DNA of 64,000 nucleotides from CAZLMG01 sp964560765 (GCA_964560765.1 CAZLMG010000008.1:1-64000), one strand, 5' to 3'. Shown: positions 1 through 8,465, numbered from the stretch's first letter. A program made the numbers and translations. The notes: generated by a model from the sequence alone, not told the origin.

Positions 1-78
1 ACAGTGAACGGAAACGGAAGTGACATCTGAACACTGGTTGCAGTGGCTGCTTAGCCGACCAGTAAACAGGGACAGGCC

Positions 79-1020
79 CTAATGAGGGCCAGATAGTGCG
101 CTGAGGTGCGTCATCACGCAGCCGGGCAGTACCGATAAGTTATACCCACCCTCCAGGAAACTCACGACCCGACCTTGTGCATAAGTTTGAGCGACATTCA
201 TGATGCTTTGCGTAAGGATGCCGAAGTCCTCCGTTTCCAGCCCCAGAGAGCCGATGGGGTCAGCCGCATGGGCATCAAAGCCCGCGGAAATTAAAATCAG
301 GTCGGGTTTTGCGGCATTGGCAGCCTTTTCTAAGGCGCTACGAAAGAGGTCCAAGTAAGTGGTGCGCGGAGTTCCCCAGGATATGGGTATGTTCAATGTG
401 CTACCTAGCCCGGCTCCCGTACCGGTTTCTATCGCGGAGCCCGTTCCGGGATAGAATGGAAAGCGATGGATGCTGAGAAAAAATACACTTTGGTTTGCAT
501 AGAAGATGTCCTGGGTGCCATTGCCGTGATGCACATCGAAATCGACGATAAGCACTCGATTCAAATGGTGTGCAGTAAGCGCGTGTTGGGCTGCAATCGC
601 AATATTATTAAAAAGACAGAATCCCATGGACTGCTCGGCGTTGGCGTGGTGGCCTGGTGGTCGCACGAGGCAGAACGCTGACTTTGCTCGCCCCCCTATG
701 ACCGCATCTACCGCTTGTATGCCGGTGCTGGCCGCTAGCATTGCTGCGGACAGGGAATGGCTTGAGACGACGGTATCCGCGTCGAGACTTCCTCCTCCCG
801 AGTGCGAAAGCCTCTGTATTTTATGCAGCACTTCCGGCCGATGCACGCTCAGAATCTGGGCGGAATCCATGGCTATGGGATCAATAAATTGAAATGGTCG
901 CTGTCCTCTCAGCAATGGAAAAATCTCACGCTCGATAACCTTAAGTCGCGCCGGACATTCGGGGTGATGCATGCCAGTGTCGTGGTCCTGGAATAGTGGA
1001 TGCGTATAGATGAATGTCAC
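79..1020 (-). CDS. Histone deacetylase family amidohydrolase
   Basis: Class II histone-deacetylase-like zinc amidohydrolase (acetoin utilisation AcuC / acetylpolyamine amidohydrolase superfamily), probably cytoplasmic; in bacteria these remove acetyl or acyl groups from polyamines, lysines or small amides. Visible marks are HPECPARL near the N-terminus, RPPGHH around residue 122, DFDVHHGNGT around 160-169 (Asp and His zinc ligands), GFDAH around 249 (third ligand) and EGGYN near 292, so the active site looks complete. About 313 aa, normal for a single-domain member. I chose the GTG at 1020 because AAAGGAG lies 5-6 nt before it; the ATG at 1038 would place that Shine-Dalgarno inside the gene. 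A GGCCCT/AGGGCC inverted repeat (74-89) overlaps the stop codon without a clear T-run. Substrate cannot be told from sequence. Confidence 0.93.
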   Translation of the reverse strand: MTFIYTHPLFQDHDTGMHHPECPARLKVIEREIFPLLRGQRPFQFIDPIAMDSAQILSVHRPEVLHKIQRLSHSGGGSLDADTVVSSHSLSAAMLAASTGIQAVDAVIGGRAKSAFCLVRPPGHHANAEQSMGFCLFNNIAIAAQHALTAHHLNRVLIVDFDVHHGNGTQDIFYANQSVFFLSIHRFPFYPGTGSAIETGTGAGLGSTLNIPISWGTPRTTYLDLFRSALEKAANAAKPDLILISAGFDAHAADPIGSLGLETEDFGILTQSIMNVAQTYAQGRVVSFLEGGYNLSVLPGCVMTHLSALSGPH

Positions 1021-1100
1021 GTCTTCTCCTTTGTTCATGACTTGGATATGTTATGCTCTCGTGGCATGTCGTCAACGATAACCGATGTCAGGGTGATTTT

Positions 1101-2366
1101 ATGTCGCAGCTCCTCTTAGTCTTCTTGGTGTTTCGCCTTGTACAGCACGTATTTGAGCAATATCTTTCCTTCATCAATCGCCGTTATTACATGGATGAGC
1201 GCCGCCGCACTGAGGCGGCCAAGCTTCTCGGCATTAGTGCCGAGCAAATGCAGAAGACGGTGGCCTACTCCACCGACAAGTACTTTTTTGCGCGGCGTGA
1301 GTCTTGGTTTATGATCGCCGTCACTCTGATCTTTATCGGCGCTGGCGGCTTGGGTTGGCTGGAGTCGGTCGCGATTTCCTTAGCGGCGACTTGGGGCGGC
1401 ACAGAGGGCTCAGTTTCCACGGGTCTTGTCTTTTTTGGGTTCATGTTTGTGGCATCGTCGCTGGTGCAGCTGCCATTTGACTGGCAGCGGACTTTTCGTC
1501 TCGAAGAGCGCCATGGATTCAACCGGCAAACCCCCAAAATTTTTATTCTGGATCGATTGAAGGGTTTGCTTCTCTTTCTCGCACTAGGTGCTCCCCTGTT
1601 GAGCCTCATCCTGTGGATCATGGGAGCCGCAGGGCCAAACTGGTGGATCCTTGCGTGGATTGTCTTGAGCGGCTTTAGCATTTTGACAGCATGGCTGTAC
1701 CCCACGTTCTTGGCGCCACTCTTCAACAAGTTTTCTCCGTTGCCGGATGGTAGTCTCAAGGACAAGATTATGGCTCTGGCGGATCGCGTGCAATTTCATG
1801 CCGCCGGCTTATCAGTCATGGACGCGAGTAAGCGTTCGAGCCATGGAAATGCCTATTTTACGGGTGTGTTTGGCAAAAAGAAGATCGTTCTCTTTGATAC
1901 GCTAGTGGAGTCGATGAGCGACGATGAAGTTGTCGCAGTCTTGACACATGAGCTGGGCCACTTCAAGCTGCATCATGTGCGCTGGGGCCTTATCCGCAGC
2001 TTGTTGATGACTGGCGCAACGTTTTATCTTTTGAGCCTCTTTCTGCCTATGACTGAGTTTTACACAGCCTTTGGTCTTTCCGGGGTCAGCTCTTATGGAG
2101 CATTGACGGCGTTCTCTTTGTGGTTCGGTATGATCAGTTTTTTCATTGGGCCGCTGGAGACCTATTTGTCGCGCCGAAACGAGTTTGCGGCTGATGCTTT
2201 TGCTTTGAAGCACGTTGGTAATAACAAAGACCTTGGACACGCTTTGCTCAAATTGCGGGAAAAAAGTCACTCGATGCCTCTGGCTCACCCGCTGTTCTCC
2301 TCGATCTACTATTCACATCCACCGATGTTGGAGCGACTGCAGGCGATGGGGTTTCATAGTGCGTAA
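1101..2366 (+). CDS. M48 family CAAX-protease-like membrane metalloprotease (Ste24 type)
   Basis: Integral-membrane zinc metalloprotease of the Ste24/HtpX-like M48A family. The zinc site HELGH is at about residues 283-287 and the downstream ligand region RRNEFAADAF at about 358-367, so it should be active. Several hydrophobic helices (about 66-95, 107-124, 155-205, 300-350) surround the site, and the N-terminal part has the family's FEQYLxxxNRRYY-like stretch. About 421 aa, close to Ste24 length. The start at 1101 follows AGGGTG; a longer frame from 1053 adds 16 unlikely residues. In eukaryotes the family trims prenylated proteins; bacterial members are thought to act in membrane-protein quality control. 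It stands alone, divergent from the deacetylase gene with about 80 bp between the two. Confidence 0.92.
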   Translation: MSQLLLVFLVFRLVQHVFEQYLSFINRRYYMDERRRTEAAKLLGISAEQMQKTVAYSTDKYFFARRESWFMIAVTLIFIGAGGLGWLESVAISLAATWGGTEGSVSTGLVFFGFMFVASSLVQLPFDWQRTFRLEERHGFNRQTPKIFILDRLKGLLLFLALGAPLLSLILWIMGAAGPNWWILAWIVLSGFSILTAWLYPTFLAPLFNKFSPLPDGSLKDKIMALADRVQFHAAGLSVMDASKRSSHGNAYFTGVFGKKKIVLFDTLVESMSDDEVVAVLTHELGHFKLHHVRWGLIRSLLMTGATFYLLSLFLPMTEFYTAFGLSGVSSYGALTAFSLWFGMISFFIGPLETYLSRRNEFAADAFALKHVGNNKDLGHALLKLREKSHSMPLAHPLFSSIYYSHPPMLERLQAMGFHSA

Positions 2367-2576
2367 CCAGGCATGAAAGCGTCTATTTTTTAGGCGAATT
2401 CCTGCTATCTGAACACCTCGTCTCTGCCGCGCTCTGGCCGCGAATCTCCCCTAACCTCTCGTGGACACTGATGATCTTTTGCAAGACAGCGCTGGCGTAG
2501 GCTGGCGTTCAATTTGCTGCTATCGCACCGCAGGTCATTGGCTGGTTCTGTGGATTTGTCGTTGTTGGGGGAAGTG

Positions 2577-3533
2577 GTGTTACGTTGGTTGTGGCTCATA
2601 CTTGGCTTTTTTGTGTTCGTCATAGGTTGCAATCAACAAACGATGCAGCAGCGTCGCAACGTATCTGGTGCGCCTTCCAGCCAGTCTCTTGGCAGTGCAA
2701 ATCAGAATATGGGATCGAGTGGTAGTCCCCTTGCGTCGCCGAGCTCGGTGCCGGCGGGCAATTCATCGCTGTCTTATCCAAGCAACGCTTCTGTCGCAGC
2801 TCCCGCTCCGGGAATGCCGATTCTGACAGCCATTGGCGGCTGGAACAGCTGCATGAAGTCTCCTGATAACCCGACGCCAAATCCGTACGGCATGAATATC
2901 TATACGCCGTTCAAAGAGATGGCTGCGGTTCTGGAGCAACAGTATGGGCAAAAGCTCCCGTATCTGGTGGGCTGCTTTTCGTCGGACATTATGGCGATTC
3001 GCTTTTACAGCTCCGACGCACCGCAAGCCTTGCAGCAGCTTTCTGTGCCACGGTTTTATGCATACGCCTATCAGATGGCACGTACGCAGAATCGACCCCT
3101 GGTTGCGATTGGTCATTCCTATGGTGGATGGTATGCGATGGATATTGCCCGTCACCGAGCGTCGGACGTACGCTTTAAAGCCATTATTACGGTTGATCCC
3201 ATCAGCCCCTTGACCTGCAAGCCCGAGACTCTGGCCAGGGTACTTCTATCCAGGTTTGGAATTACGGAAAGTGAAACGCATGGGTGCTCGGAGTCACCTT
3301 CCGATTTTGTGAGCGCCGCGAGAGTGCTAGTTCGTCAGAACGCCGGAGCCTGGTTGAACTACTATCAGCAAGACATATTCACCATTTTGAAAGCTACTCC
3401 GATCCCAGAGGCGACAGAAAATAATCTGATTCAGCACCAGACGATCACGGCGGCGGTCAATGGTCATATCGCTTTGGGGCAGCATCGCCCCATGTGGCAA
3501 GATATAGGACAACGCTTGCTGCAGTTGCCTTAG
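2577..3533 (+). CDS. Lipoprotein with alpha/beta-hydrolase nucleophile elbow
   Basis: Predicted outer-membrane or periplasmic lipoprotein: a hydrophobic segment ends in VIGC (lipobox), followed by a Ser/Gly/Ala/Pro-rich linker of about 70 residues and a globular domain. The domain carries GHSYGGW (Ser about residue 181), the nucleophile elbow of alpha/beta hydrolases, plus conserved-looking cysteines. I cannot name the family or substrate; esterase or thioesterase-like activity is an inference from the elbow alone. The start is uncertain: the frame is open from a TTG at 2514, but a GGGGGA stretch just before the GTG at 2577 gives a normal lipoprotein n-region. Its stop overlaps the 3' end of the convergent thymidine kinase gene by 4 bp. 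Confidence 0.75.
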   Translation: MLRWLWLILGFFVFVIGCNQQTMQQRRNVSGAPSSQSLGSANQNMGSSGSPLASPSSVPAGNSSLSYPSNASVAAPAPGMPILTAIGGWNSCMKSPDNPTPNPYGMNIYTPFKEMAAVLEQQYGQKLPYLVGCFSSDIMAIRFYSSDAPQALQQLSVPRFYAYAYQMARTQNRPLVAIGHSYGGWYAMDIARHRASDVRFKAIITVDPISPLTCKPETLARVLLSRFGITESETHGCSESPSDFVSAARVLVRQNAGAWLNYYQQDIFTILKATPIPEATENNLIQHQTITAAVNGHIALGQHRPMWQDIGQRLLQLP

Positions 3534-4111
3534 TTCTCGCCGTATGCGGCGCGCAGCTTATTGGTATAGCAGGGCGAACAAGCGGGTAGATATTTTTCCT
3601 CGGTGCCGAGTTCAATGGTGGGACCATCCAAAGTCGGCTTTCCATCTAATAGCTTCAAATTGAAAATGGCCTTGCGATTGCAGTAGGCACAAGTCGTTTT
3701 AACCTCTTCAATGGCGTCTGCTAGCTCCAGCAGACGCTTGGCCCCCTCGAATAATTGCCGGCGAAAGTCCGTACGCAAGCCGTAACAAATAACAGGAATA
3801 TTTTCGTCCCAGGCAATATCACGCAACTGATCAATGATGGCACTGCTAAGGAATTGGGCTTCATCAACCAGTATGCAGTGTGCGCCGTGGACTTTCTCGC
3901 GGGCGATATGGCTGTCGGCATCCAGCAGCATGTCGGCTTCGGATTCAAGGCCAGCTCGGGATTTGATAACGCCAGCACCAAAGCGATCGTCGAGTCGTGG
4001 CTTGAGTAAGATAACTCGCTTGTGCTGTTGGCGGTAATTATGGGCGACGGCTAACAGATTCATGGTTTTGGCGCTGCCGACGGTACCGTACCGGAAGTAG
4101 AGTTTAGCCAA
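3530..4111 (-). CDS. tdk: Thymidine kinase
   Basis: Type II thymidine kinase, which phosphorylates thymidine to dTMP in pyrimidine salvage. The N-terminus has the P-loop GTVGSAKT, similar to the GAMGSSKT variant of bacterial TK1-like enzymes, then KPRLDDR; ILVDEAQFL is the Walker B/lid region, and two CxxC pairs (CAYC and CSPC) form the zinc site. With a TTG start at 4111 the protein begins LAKLYFRYG, matching the usual MAKLYFRYG start of the family, and GGGGAG lies 7 nt upstream. The ATG at 4168 would add 19 residues and run through the terminator of the upstream gene. About 193 aa, standard for the family. Transcribed alone, convergent with the lipoprotein hydrolase gene. Confidence 0.95.
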   Translation of the reverse strand: MAKLYFRYGTVGSAKTMNLLAVAHNYRQQHKRVILLKPRLDDRFGAGVIKSRAGLESEADMLLDADSHIAREKVHGAHCILVDEAQFLSSAIIDQLRDIAWDENIPVICYGLRTDFRRQLFEGAKRLLELADAIEEVKTTCAYCNRKAIFNLKLLDGKPTLDGPTIELGTEEKYLPACSPCYTNKLRAAYGEN

Positions 4112-4124
4112 CGTGCGACTCCCC

Positions 4125-4154
4125 AAAAAAGAAGGGCAGGTTTGACCCCGCCCT
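4125..4154 (-). terminator. Rho-independent terminator of the small lipoprotein gene
   Basis: Reading the minus strand, an AGGGC...GCCCT stem with inner GGT/ACC pairs (4133-4154) is followed by a TTCTTTTTT tract (4125-4132). It lies about 42 bp past the stop of the 4196-4678 gene and directly before the tdk Shine-Dalgarno, so tdk needs its own promoter or read-through. Confidence 0.8.
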
Positions 4155-4195
4155 AACGACCTTCGCACATGTTGTGCGCTGACAAAAGCTAGAAA

Positions 4196-4678
4196 TTAAG
4201 AACCGCAAACTTCGGCGCGGGTGCGCTCGTACTCAGCTCGGTACTCTTGATAGTATGATTGGTCGACATCGTTGGTGACGCGCTCGGTGCGATTTTCAGT
4301 CGTGGTGTATGTCTGTTTTTTGGCCTTCTTGCCGCTGCCCGAGACAACGGTGGTTTGGCTGCTGCCACCAGGAGCGCTCTCCTGGGACTCATTGCGGATG
4401 CGGATCTTGAATTTTGAAAGATCGTCTTCCATTTTGATAACGGTTACGCGCTGCCATCGCCGGCCGCCACCTTGTTTGAAATCCGTGATGATTTCGCTGT
4501 CGGTAGCATGCTCGATGCCATAGCCCGCCAGCAGCAAATTCTTTTTGATCTTCTCAAGTGGGACGTTCTTGCAGGTGGTCAGGCTATCAATTTCCGATGG
4601 AGCCATTGGGGTGACACAACCAACGAAGGTGAATAAGCCAGCAACGAGCAACAGGCGACGCAAAAGACTGCACGACAT
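4196..4678 (-). CDS. Small lipoprotein, unknown function
   Basis: About 160 aa. The start MSCSLLRR at 4678 is preceded by AGGAG at 8 nt; it leads into a hydrophobic segment ending FVGC, a lipobox, so it should be a lipid-anchored envelope protein. The mature part has two more cysteines (one in TTCKN, one near the end in EVCGS) that could pair, a GGGRRWQR stretch and a charged, Tyr-rich tail (DVDQSYYQEYRAEYERTR). No family is recognised. It is monocistronic, with its own terminator at 4125-4154. Confidence 0.75.
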   Translation of the reverse strand: MSCSLLRRLLLVAGLFTFVGCVTPMAPSEIDSLTTCKNVPLEKIKKNLLLAGYGIEHATDSEIITDFKQGGGRRWQRVTVIKMEDDLSKFKIRIRNESQESAPGGSSQTTVVSGSGKKAKKQTYTTTENRTERVTNDVDQSYYQEYRAEYERTRAEVCGS

Positions 4679-5029
4679 GAGCAAAACTCCTTTAGTCTGC
4701 ATTTAATGTTGTGGCGCGACTAAGGCGCACCGTTCATTTCGAGGCTGCCAGTGTATTCCGCATATGGAAGGATGCAAAAGCAAAAAAGTAAGGCGTCGAT
4801 GAGTCTTGGTGAAAAATTGTTCGAATGCGTTCGGGATGAGCTCCCCTGGTCCACAGGAGCCGTCTATGGGGTGTTGCCACTTTTTTAGACGGGTGTCCAA
4901 CCTGTAGCCTGCCATTGCGGATTAAGTATTAATAAATACAGGTAGTTGTGTCGCGGTTCGATCTTGCAAAAGCAGGTCTAGGACTTTGCGTCATTTTTGG
5001 GTTCGTGAACCGCAGCTAGGAGTGCTTCG
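4679..5029. other. Intergenic region between divergent genes
   Basis: About 350 bp separate the small lipoprotein gene (minus) from the M23 gene (plus). It should hold both promoters; an AT-rich patch (ATTAAGTATTAATAAATA, about 4920-4937) is the likeliest place, but I see no convincing -35/-10 pair. An open frame on the minus strand (4703-4915) lacks a Shine-Dalgarno and family features, so I do not call it a gene. Confidence 0.4.
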
Positions 5030-6190
5030 GTGATGGTAGCTAAGGAACGGATATCGAAGATTCGTCTGACAGGGATTTCCTTGATCGTAGCCACGCTATC
5101 GATCGGCGGCACCCTCACCTATTTTATGCTGCTCTCTAATAAGTACGCGCATCGGAATGCTGAGCTCAGCACCCAGCTGGCCGAAGTAGAGAGTGCTCTG
5201 GATAAGCTAGAGTCTTCCCTCTTGGCAACGCACGACTATCAGGCGCAAATCGAAGATGTCGCGCGGGCCACCATGGCATTCGATAGTCGTCATGCCGAGA
5301 TGCGTGCTAACGTTCAGGCTTTCATGCTGAATTATTCGCGTAAAGCCCGTCTCATAGGTGCCTCTCCCGAAGTTGTAAGTCGACTCGACAGAGTACGCGA
5401 AAGTGTCGTTACCAATGAGCAGATGTTACGTGCCTTGTCGACGCTGCTGTCGCATAGCCGCGTGTTCTTGGAATCGATTCCTTCTATTACCCCCGCCGCC
5501 GGCGAATTTTCCAGTGGCTACGGCCTAAGAAAGTCGCCATTTACCCGTGAAGTAGTCTTGCACAGGGGATTGGATATCGGCGCAGAGCCAGGCAGCGCTG
5601 TCCGCGCGACTGCCGATGGAAAAGTAATCTACGCGGGAAAATCAGACAGCTTTGGCAAGCTTGTGATCGTTGAGCATGAATTTGGTATCGTCACCAAGTA
5701 CGCACATAATTCGAAAATCTTAGTGCGTAAGGGTCAGAAGATTCAGCGTGGTCAGCGGATTGCTCTCGTCGGCAGTACGGGACGCTCGACAGGACCGCAT
5801 CTGCATTATGAAGTATGGGTCAACGATCGTCCGGTTGATCCGTCTGGATATTTGCTCGATCAAAGCACTGGCGATTATTTCGCTCAGGCTGAGTCGAACG
5901 CCAACGCTTTGGCGATCGGTGGTGAAGAATTTTCATTTGAAAGTGCCGAGATGGCTTCTCACCAGAACGAGGCTATTGAGAAATCGATCGTTGAGAAATC
6001 AGCCGTGCCTTCCGCACAGGTGGTGAGTGTTCAGTCCGTTCCCGCGAAATCAGATTTGATAGCTCGTCCGGTTCTAGAGCCGATCCAAGCAACTTGGCGG
6101 CCAACGTTAGGCTTTATCTTGGTGCTTTTTGGTGGCTTGGCGTTGGGTGGATTGGTGATCGCCTGGCGTCGCTTGGATTTGCAAGCTTAG
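5030..6190 (+). CDS. M23 (LytM-type) peptidase with N- and C-terminal membrane segments
   Basis: Predicted envelope endopeptidase or divisome-type factor. Order: N-terminal transmembrane segment (about 13-35), a charged helical/coiled-coil region (about 42-150), then an M23 domain (about 155-275). The zinc motifs HRGLD (His178, Asp182) and HLH (257-259) are intact, with another His at 226, so it should be catalytically competent rather than an EnvC-like activator. After a polar linker (about 280-350) comes a Gly/Leu-rich hydrophobic stretch (about 357-379) followed by RR, a second anchor. An AGGAG lies 7 nt before the GTG at 5030 and 10 nt before the adjacent ATG at 5033; either could start. 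Monocistronic. The C-terminal anchor is unusual for the family. Confidence 0.88.
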   Translation: MMVAKERISKIRLTGISLIVATLSIGGTLTYFMLLSNKYAHRNAELSTQLAEVESALDKLESSLLATHDYQAQIEDVARATMAFDSRHAEMRANVQAFMLNYSRKARLIGASPEVVSRLDRVRESVVTNEQMLRALSTLLSHSRVFLESIPSITPAAGEFSSGYGLRKSPFTREVVLHRGLDIGAEPGSAVRATADGKVIYAGKSDSFGKLVIVEHEFGIVTKYAHNSKILVRKGQKIQRGQRIALVGSTGRSTGPHLHYEVWVNDRPVDPSGYLLDQSTGDYFAQAESNANALAIGGEEFSFESAEMASHQNEAIEKSIVEKSAVPSAQVVSVQSVPAKSDLIARPVLEPIQATWRPTLGFILVLFGGLALGGLVIAWRRLDLQA

Positions 6191-6271
6191 AGGACGGCTA
6201 TCTATCAGCATTCGTTCCGTAATTCCTTGCTAAATTGTTAAACTCTCCAAGAATCTCTAAGCGTCATTCAT

Positions 6272-6300
6272 TTGACGTAGGTGACTTCCCCCAGTACGAT
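6272..6300 (+). promoter_or_regulatory. Sigma-70-like promoter for a candidate small RNA
   Basis: TTGACG (6272-6277), a 17-bp spacer, then TACGAT (6295-6300). A transcript would start near 6307 and meet a strong terminator at 6442-6476, before any good open reading frame. Confidence 0.5.
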
Positions 6301-6304
6301 ATTA

Positions 6305-6476
6305 TCCAGCTCAAAAGCATCCCTAAACTGAAGAAATCTCTGGATCAAACCAGTTTACGAAGTGTGCTTTTCGCTTTGCGGCTGGCATCGTTGTTCTTGG
6401 CACAGCATCGTTGTCTGCAGTTGGCCAGCCGAGGTTTTGGGGCCCGACCCTAGGATGGGGTCGGGCTTCTTCTTTA
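6305..6476 (+). ncRNA. Candidate structured small RNA (about 170 nt)
   Basis: The stretch lies between a -35/-10 pair and a strong intrinsic terminator and has no coding features. It contains an imperfectly filled stem-loop closed by GGCTGGC (6380-6386) and GCCAGCC (6424-6430); its loop carries the direct repeat GCATCGTTGT twice (6385-6394 and 6405-6414). I do not recognise a known RNA family. Alternatives are a 5' leader with attenuator for the downstream diguanylate cyclase, or the 3' UTR of the M23 gene. Confidence 0.4.
6442..6476 (+). terminator. Strong rho-independent terminator
   Basis: GCCCGACCC (6442-6450) and GGGTCGGGC (6458-6466) form a perfect 9-bp GC-rich stem with a 7-nt loop, followed by TTCTTCTTT. 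It ends the candidate RNA or the M23 transcript and insulates the diguanylate cyclase gene. Confidence 0.9.
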
Positions 6477-6537
6477 AGTTTCCCGCCAAAATTCCGAATC
6501 CCCCAATGGCAGAGTTTATGACATTGGAGGGCGCCCC

Positions 6538-7560
6538 GTGGGATTGCTTATCTATCAAAGTGATGACGAAGAACGCCGCAAGTTGGCAAGCTTGCTCGCG
6601 GAGTCTGGTTATCGCGACATCACGAGCTGTCGCCAACGCGAAGAACTCAATACAGCGCTAGGCATCGCTAGCGATGGTTCATGGTTAATGCCTACCAAAG
6701 ATCTAGAGTTGATGATTCTCGATATCTCTGAAGATCGAGACGCTGTCGACTTGGTGAAGTTGGTGAAAGAGCACCAGTACTACTCGGAGATTCCAGTCAT
6801 CGCTCTTTGTGCAAACTCCTCTCCAGAAGTTTTGCAAATGGCGTTTGCCTATGGAGCCAATGACTTTCTTGAGCGACCGGTGCGGCCCTATGAGTTGCTG
6901 TCACGTGTTCGCTCAGCACTGAAAATGAAGTACGAAGGCGATCAACGGCGCGCCCGTGAGAAGGAACTGCTGGAAGTGTCGCGACAGCTGGCGGATTTGA
7001 ACACGGTATTGAATCGGCTTTCCTTGATTGATAGTTTGACGGGCATCGCCAATCGACGCTGCTTTGATCAATCGTTAAAGCAGGAATGGCGGCGCTGCTA
7101 TCGCAATCACAGCTCGCTATCTGTTGTACTCATCGATATCGACTTCTTTAAGCGCTATAACGACGCGTATGGTCATCAAGCGGGTGATGAGTGTTTGAAT
7201 CGAGTGGCTCAGTGTGTGCGTGGATGCTTGCGTCGTCCCGGTGACTTATCGGCGCGCTATGGCGGAGAGGAATTTGTGGTTGTGCTTCCCGACACGGATG
7301 GTGAAGGGGCGTTGCATGTAGCGCGTACGGTTTCGGCGACGGTGCAAGGTATCTGCATTCCGCATGGTCATTCACCGATCTCTGACCGCGTCACCGTAAG
7401 TCAAGGCGTGGCGAGCGTGATTCCACGTCTGGATATGGAGCCACATCAGCTCATCGAAGCAGCAGATCGGGCCCTGTATGAAGCGAAAAGAGCCGGGCGA
7501 AATGCCATTCATCGGCAGGATCCTGACCAGCCAAAGTTGATCGTACCCAAGGCCCAGTGA
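6538..7560 (+). CDS. Response regulator with REC and GGDEF domains (diguanylate cyclase)
   Basis: PleD-like cytoplasmic diguanylate cyclase making c-di-GMP from two GTP. The N-terminal receiver domain (about 1-130) has the phospho-acceptor Asp62 in LMILDIS, but the usual switch Lys is Arg113 (LERPVRP). The GGDEF domain (about 160-330) has DSLTGIANRR, GGEEF at 242-246 (active form) and an RxxD I-site (Arg233-Asp236) five residues before it, so product inhibition is expected. GTG start with GGAGGG about 6 nt upstream. It sits alone between a terminator and lexA; no histidine kinase gene is adjacent, so the phospho-donor is encoded elsewhere. The PilZ protein at the end of this window is a potential effector of the same signal. 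Confidence 0.94.
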   Translation: MGLLIYQSDDEERRKLASLLAESGYRDITSCRQREELNTALGIASDGSWLMPTKDLELMILDISEDRDAVDLVKLVKEHQYYSEIPVIALCANSSPEVLQMAFAYGANDFLERPVRPYELLSRVRSALKMKYEGDQRRAREKELLEVSRQLADLNTVLNRLSLIDSLTGIANRRCFDQSLKQEWRRCYRNHSSLSVVLIDIDFFKRYNDAYGHQAGDECLNRVAQCVRGCLRRPGDLSARYGGEEFVVVLPDTDGEGALHVARTVSATVQGICIPHGHSPISDRVTVSQGVASVIPRLDMEPHQLIEAADRALYEAKRAGRNAIHRQDPDQPKLIVPKAQ

Positions 7561-7594
7561 TCGTCGTCGGCACTTGACGCCATCGTGCAAACCC

Positions 7595-7626
7595 TTGCCC
7601 TTTCAGGGATGAATCTGCCATTATGG
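7595..7626 (+). promoter_or_regulatory. Putative lexA promoter with short CCAT/ATGG palindrome
   Basis: TTGCCC (7595-7600), an 18-bp spacer and CATTAT (7619-7624); the -10 lies in CCATTATGG (7618-7626). The half-site resembles that of the operator before imuA (CCAT/ATGG), but the spacing is 1 bp rather than 8, so autoregulation through this site is only suggestive. Confidence 0.3.
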
Positions 7627-7655
7627 GGTGGATTGGTCGCAATGGGAGGTGCTGG

Positions 7656-8318
7656 GTGGAAGATTTAACACCGACACAAGAGAGAGCACTCAATTATATC
7701 CAGCAGCTGATTGCTGCTCAGGGTTCGCCGCCGACGTTGCGTGAGCTTTGCGATTTTATGGGCTACAAAGCTATCGGTTCGGCGCAGGATTTAGTCGCGG
7801 CTCTGCGGCGTAAGGGATACTTAGAGCAACCGGAGCGACAAGCGGCCCGCGCCTTTTCTTTAACCGAGAAGGCTCGTGATTTGTTACGCCACGTTGAGCA
7901 ACGTATCGAAGATTTTTCTCAGTCTTACTTGGTCCCCTGTCTTGGATCTGTCCCCGCTGGTAACCCTCTCGAAGCGATCGAAGAGCAAATTGGTACGCTG
8001 CATGTGTCGCCGTCGATGTTCGGTGGCAAGCATCCGCCTCGCGACAATCTGTTTGCCTTGCGCGCGCGGGGATTGAGTATGCAGGGTGCGGGCATTCTTG
8101 ATGGTGACTGGTTGGTGGTGAATGCGCAAACTGAAGCGGAGCCTGGAAGTATTGTTGTGGCTCGGCTTGAAGATGATGCAACGGTTAAGCGCTTGCAGCG
8201 GCATCCGCGTCGCGGCTGGTATTTGCAGCCAGAGAATCCTGACTTTTCCCCGGTATACGCTGATGAACAGGCCTTTGAAGTGATCGGCAAGGTGATGGCG
8301 CTGCAGCGCATCATCTGA
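7656..8318 (+). CDS. lexA: LexA SOS repressor
   Basis: Transcriptional repressor of the SOS response that cuts itself when bound to RecA filaments. N-terminal winged helix (about 5-70) with SPPTLRELCDFMG; C-terminal S24 peptidase domain with the Ala-Gly cleavage site (VPAG, about 101-102), nucleophile Ser near 141 in GLSMQGAGILDGD, and Lys near 178 in ATVKRL. All autocleavage parts are present. 220 aa. The GTG at 7656 is the start because GGGAGG lies 7 nt upstream and the protein then begins EDLTPTQERAL as in other LexA proteins; a frame from 7623 adds 11 unlikely residues. It lies about 150 bp before the imuA-imuB-dnaE2 operon, its probable target. Confidence 0.96.
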   Translation: MEDLTPTQERALNYIQQLIAAQGSPPTLRELCDFMGYKAIGSAQDLVAALRRKGYLEQPERQAARAFSLTEKARDLLRHVEQRIEDFSQSYLVPCLGSVPAGNPLEAIEEQIGTLHVSPSMFGGKHPPRDNLFALRARGLSMQGAGILDGDWLVVNAQTEAEPGSIVVARLEDDATVKRLQRHPRRGWYLQPENPDFSPVYADEQAFEVIGKVMALQRII

Positions 8319-8413
8319 TCGCCAATGCCGCCCCGCGGCGCTTGTAAATTCCGCAAAATAAATTTTTAACGCTTTCGCTGTCGAAGGTTGCGATGACATC
8401 GTGGCCGGGTGGG

Positions 8414-8455
8414 TTGACAGTTTTTCCGACCTCAAATACCATAAATTTGTATGGT
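8414..8455 (+). promoter_or_regulatory. Promoter and palindromic operator of the imuA-imuB-dnaE2 operon
   Basis: TTGACA (8414-8419), a 17-bp spacer and TACCAT (8437-8442). The -10 lies in the perfect inverted repeat ACCATA-N6-TATGGT (8438-8455), immediately before the imuA Shine-Dalgarno. A repressor bound here would block RNA polymerase. LexA, encoded just upstream, is the obvious candidate, but the palindrome matches neither the E. coli box (CTG-N10-CAG) nor the Bdellovibrio-type TTAC-N3-GTAA, so the assignment is inference. Confidence 0.6.
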
Positions 8456-8465
8456 GGAGGTCGCG

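Noticed and set aside
4703..4915. Minus-strand open frame of about 70 codons
   Set aside because: No ribosome binding site, composition not protein-like, no family features; probably chance.
7574..7602. TTGACG before lexA as its -35
   Set aside because: At 17 bp downstream the sequence is GCCCTT, not -10-like; the TTGCCC/CATTAT pair fits better.
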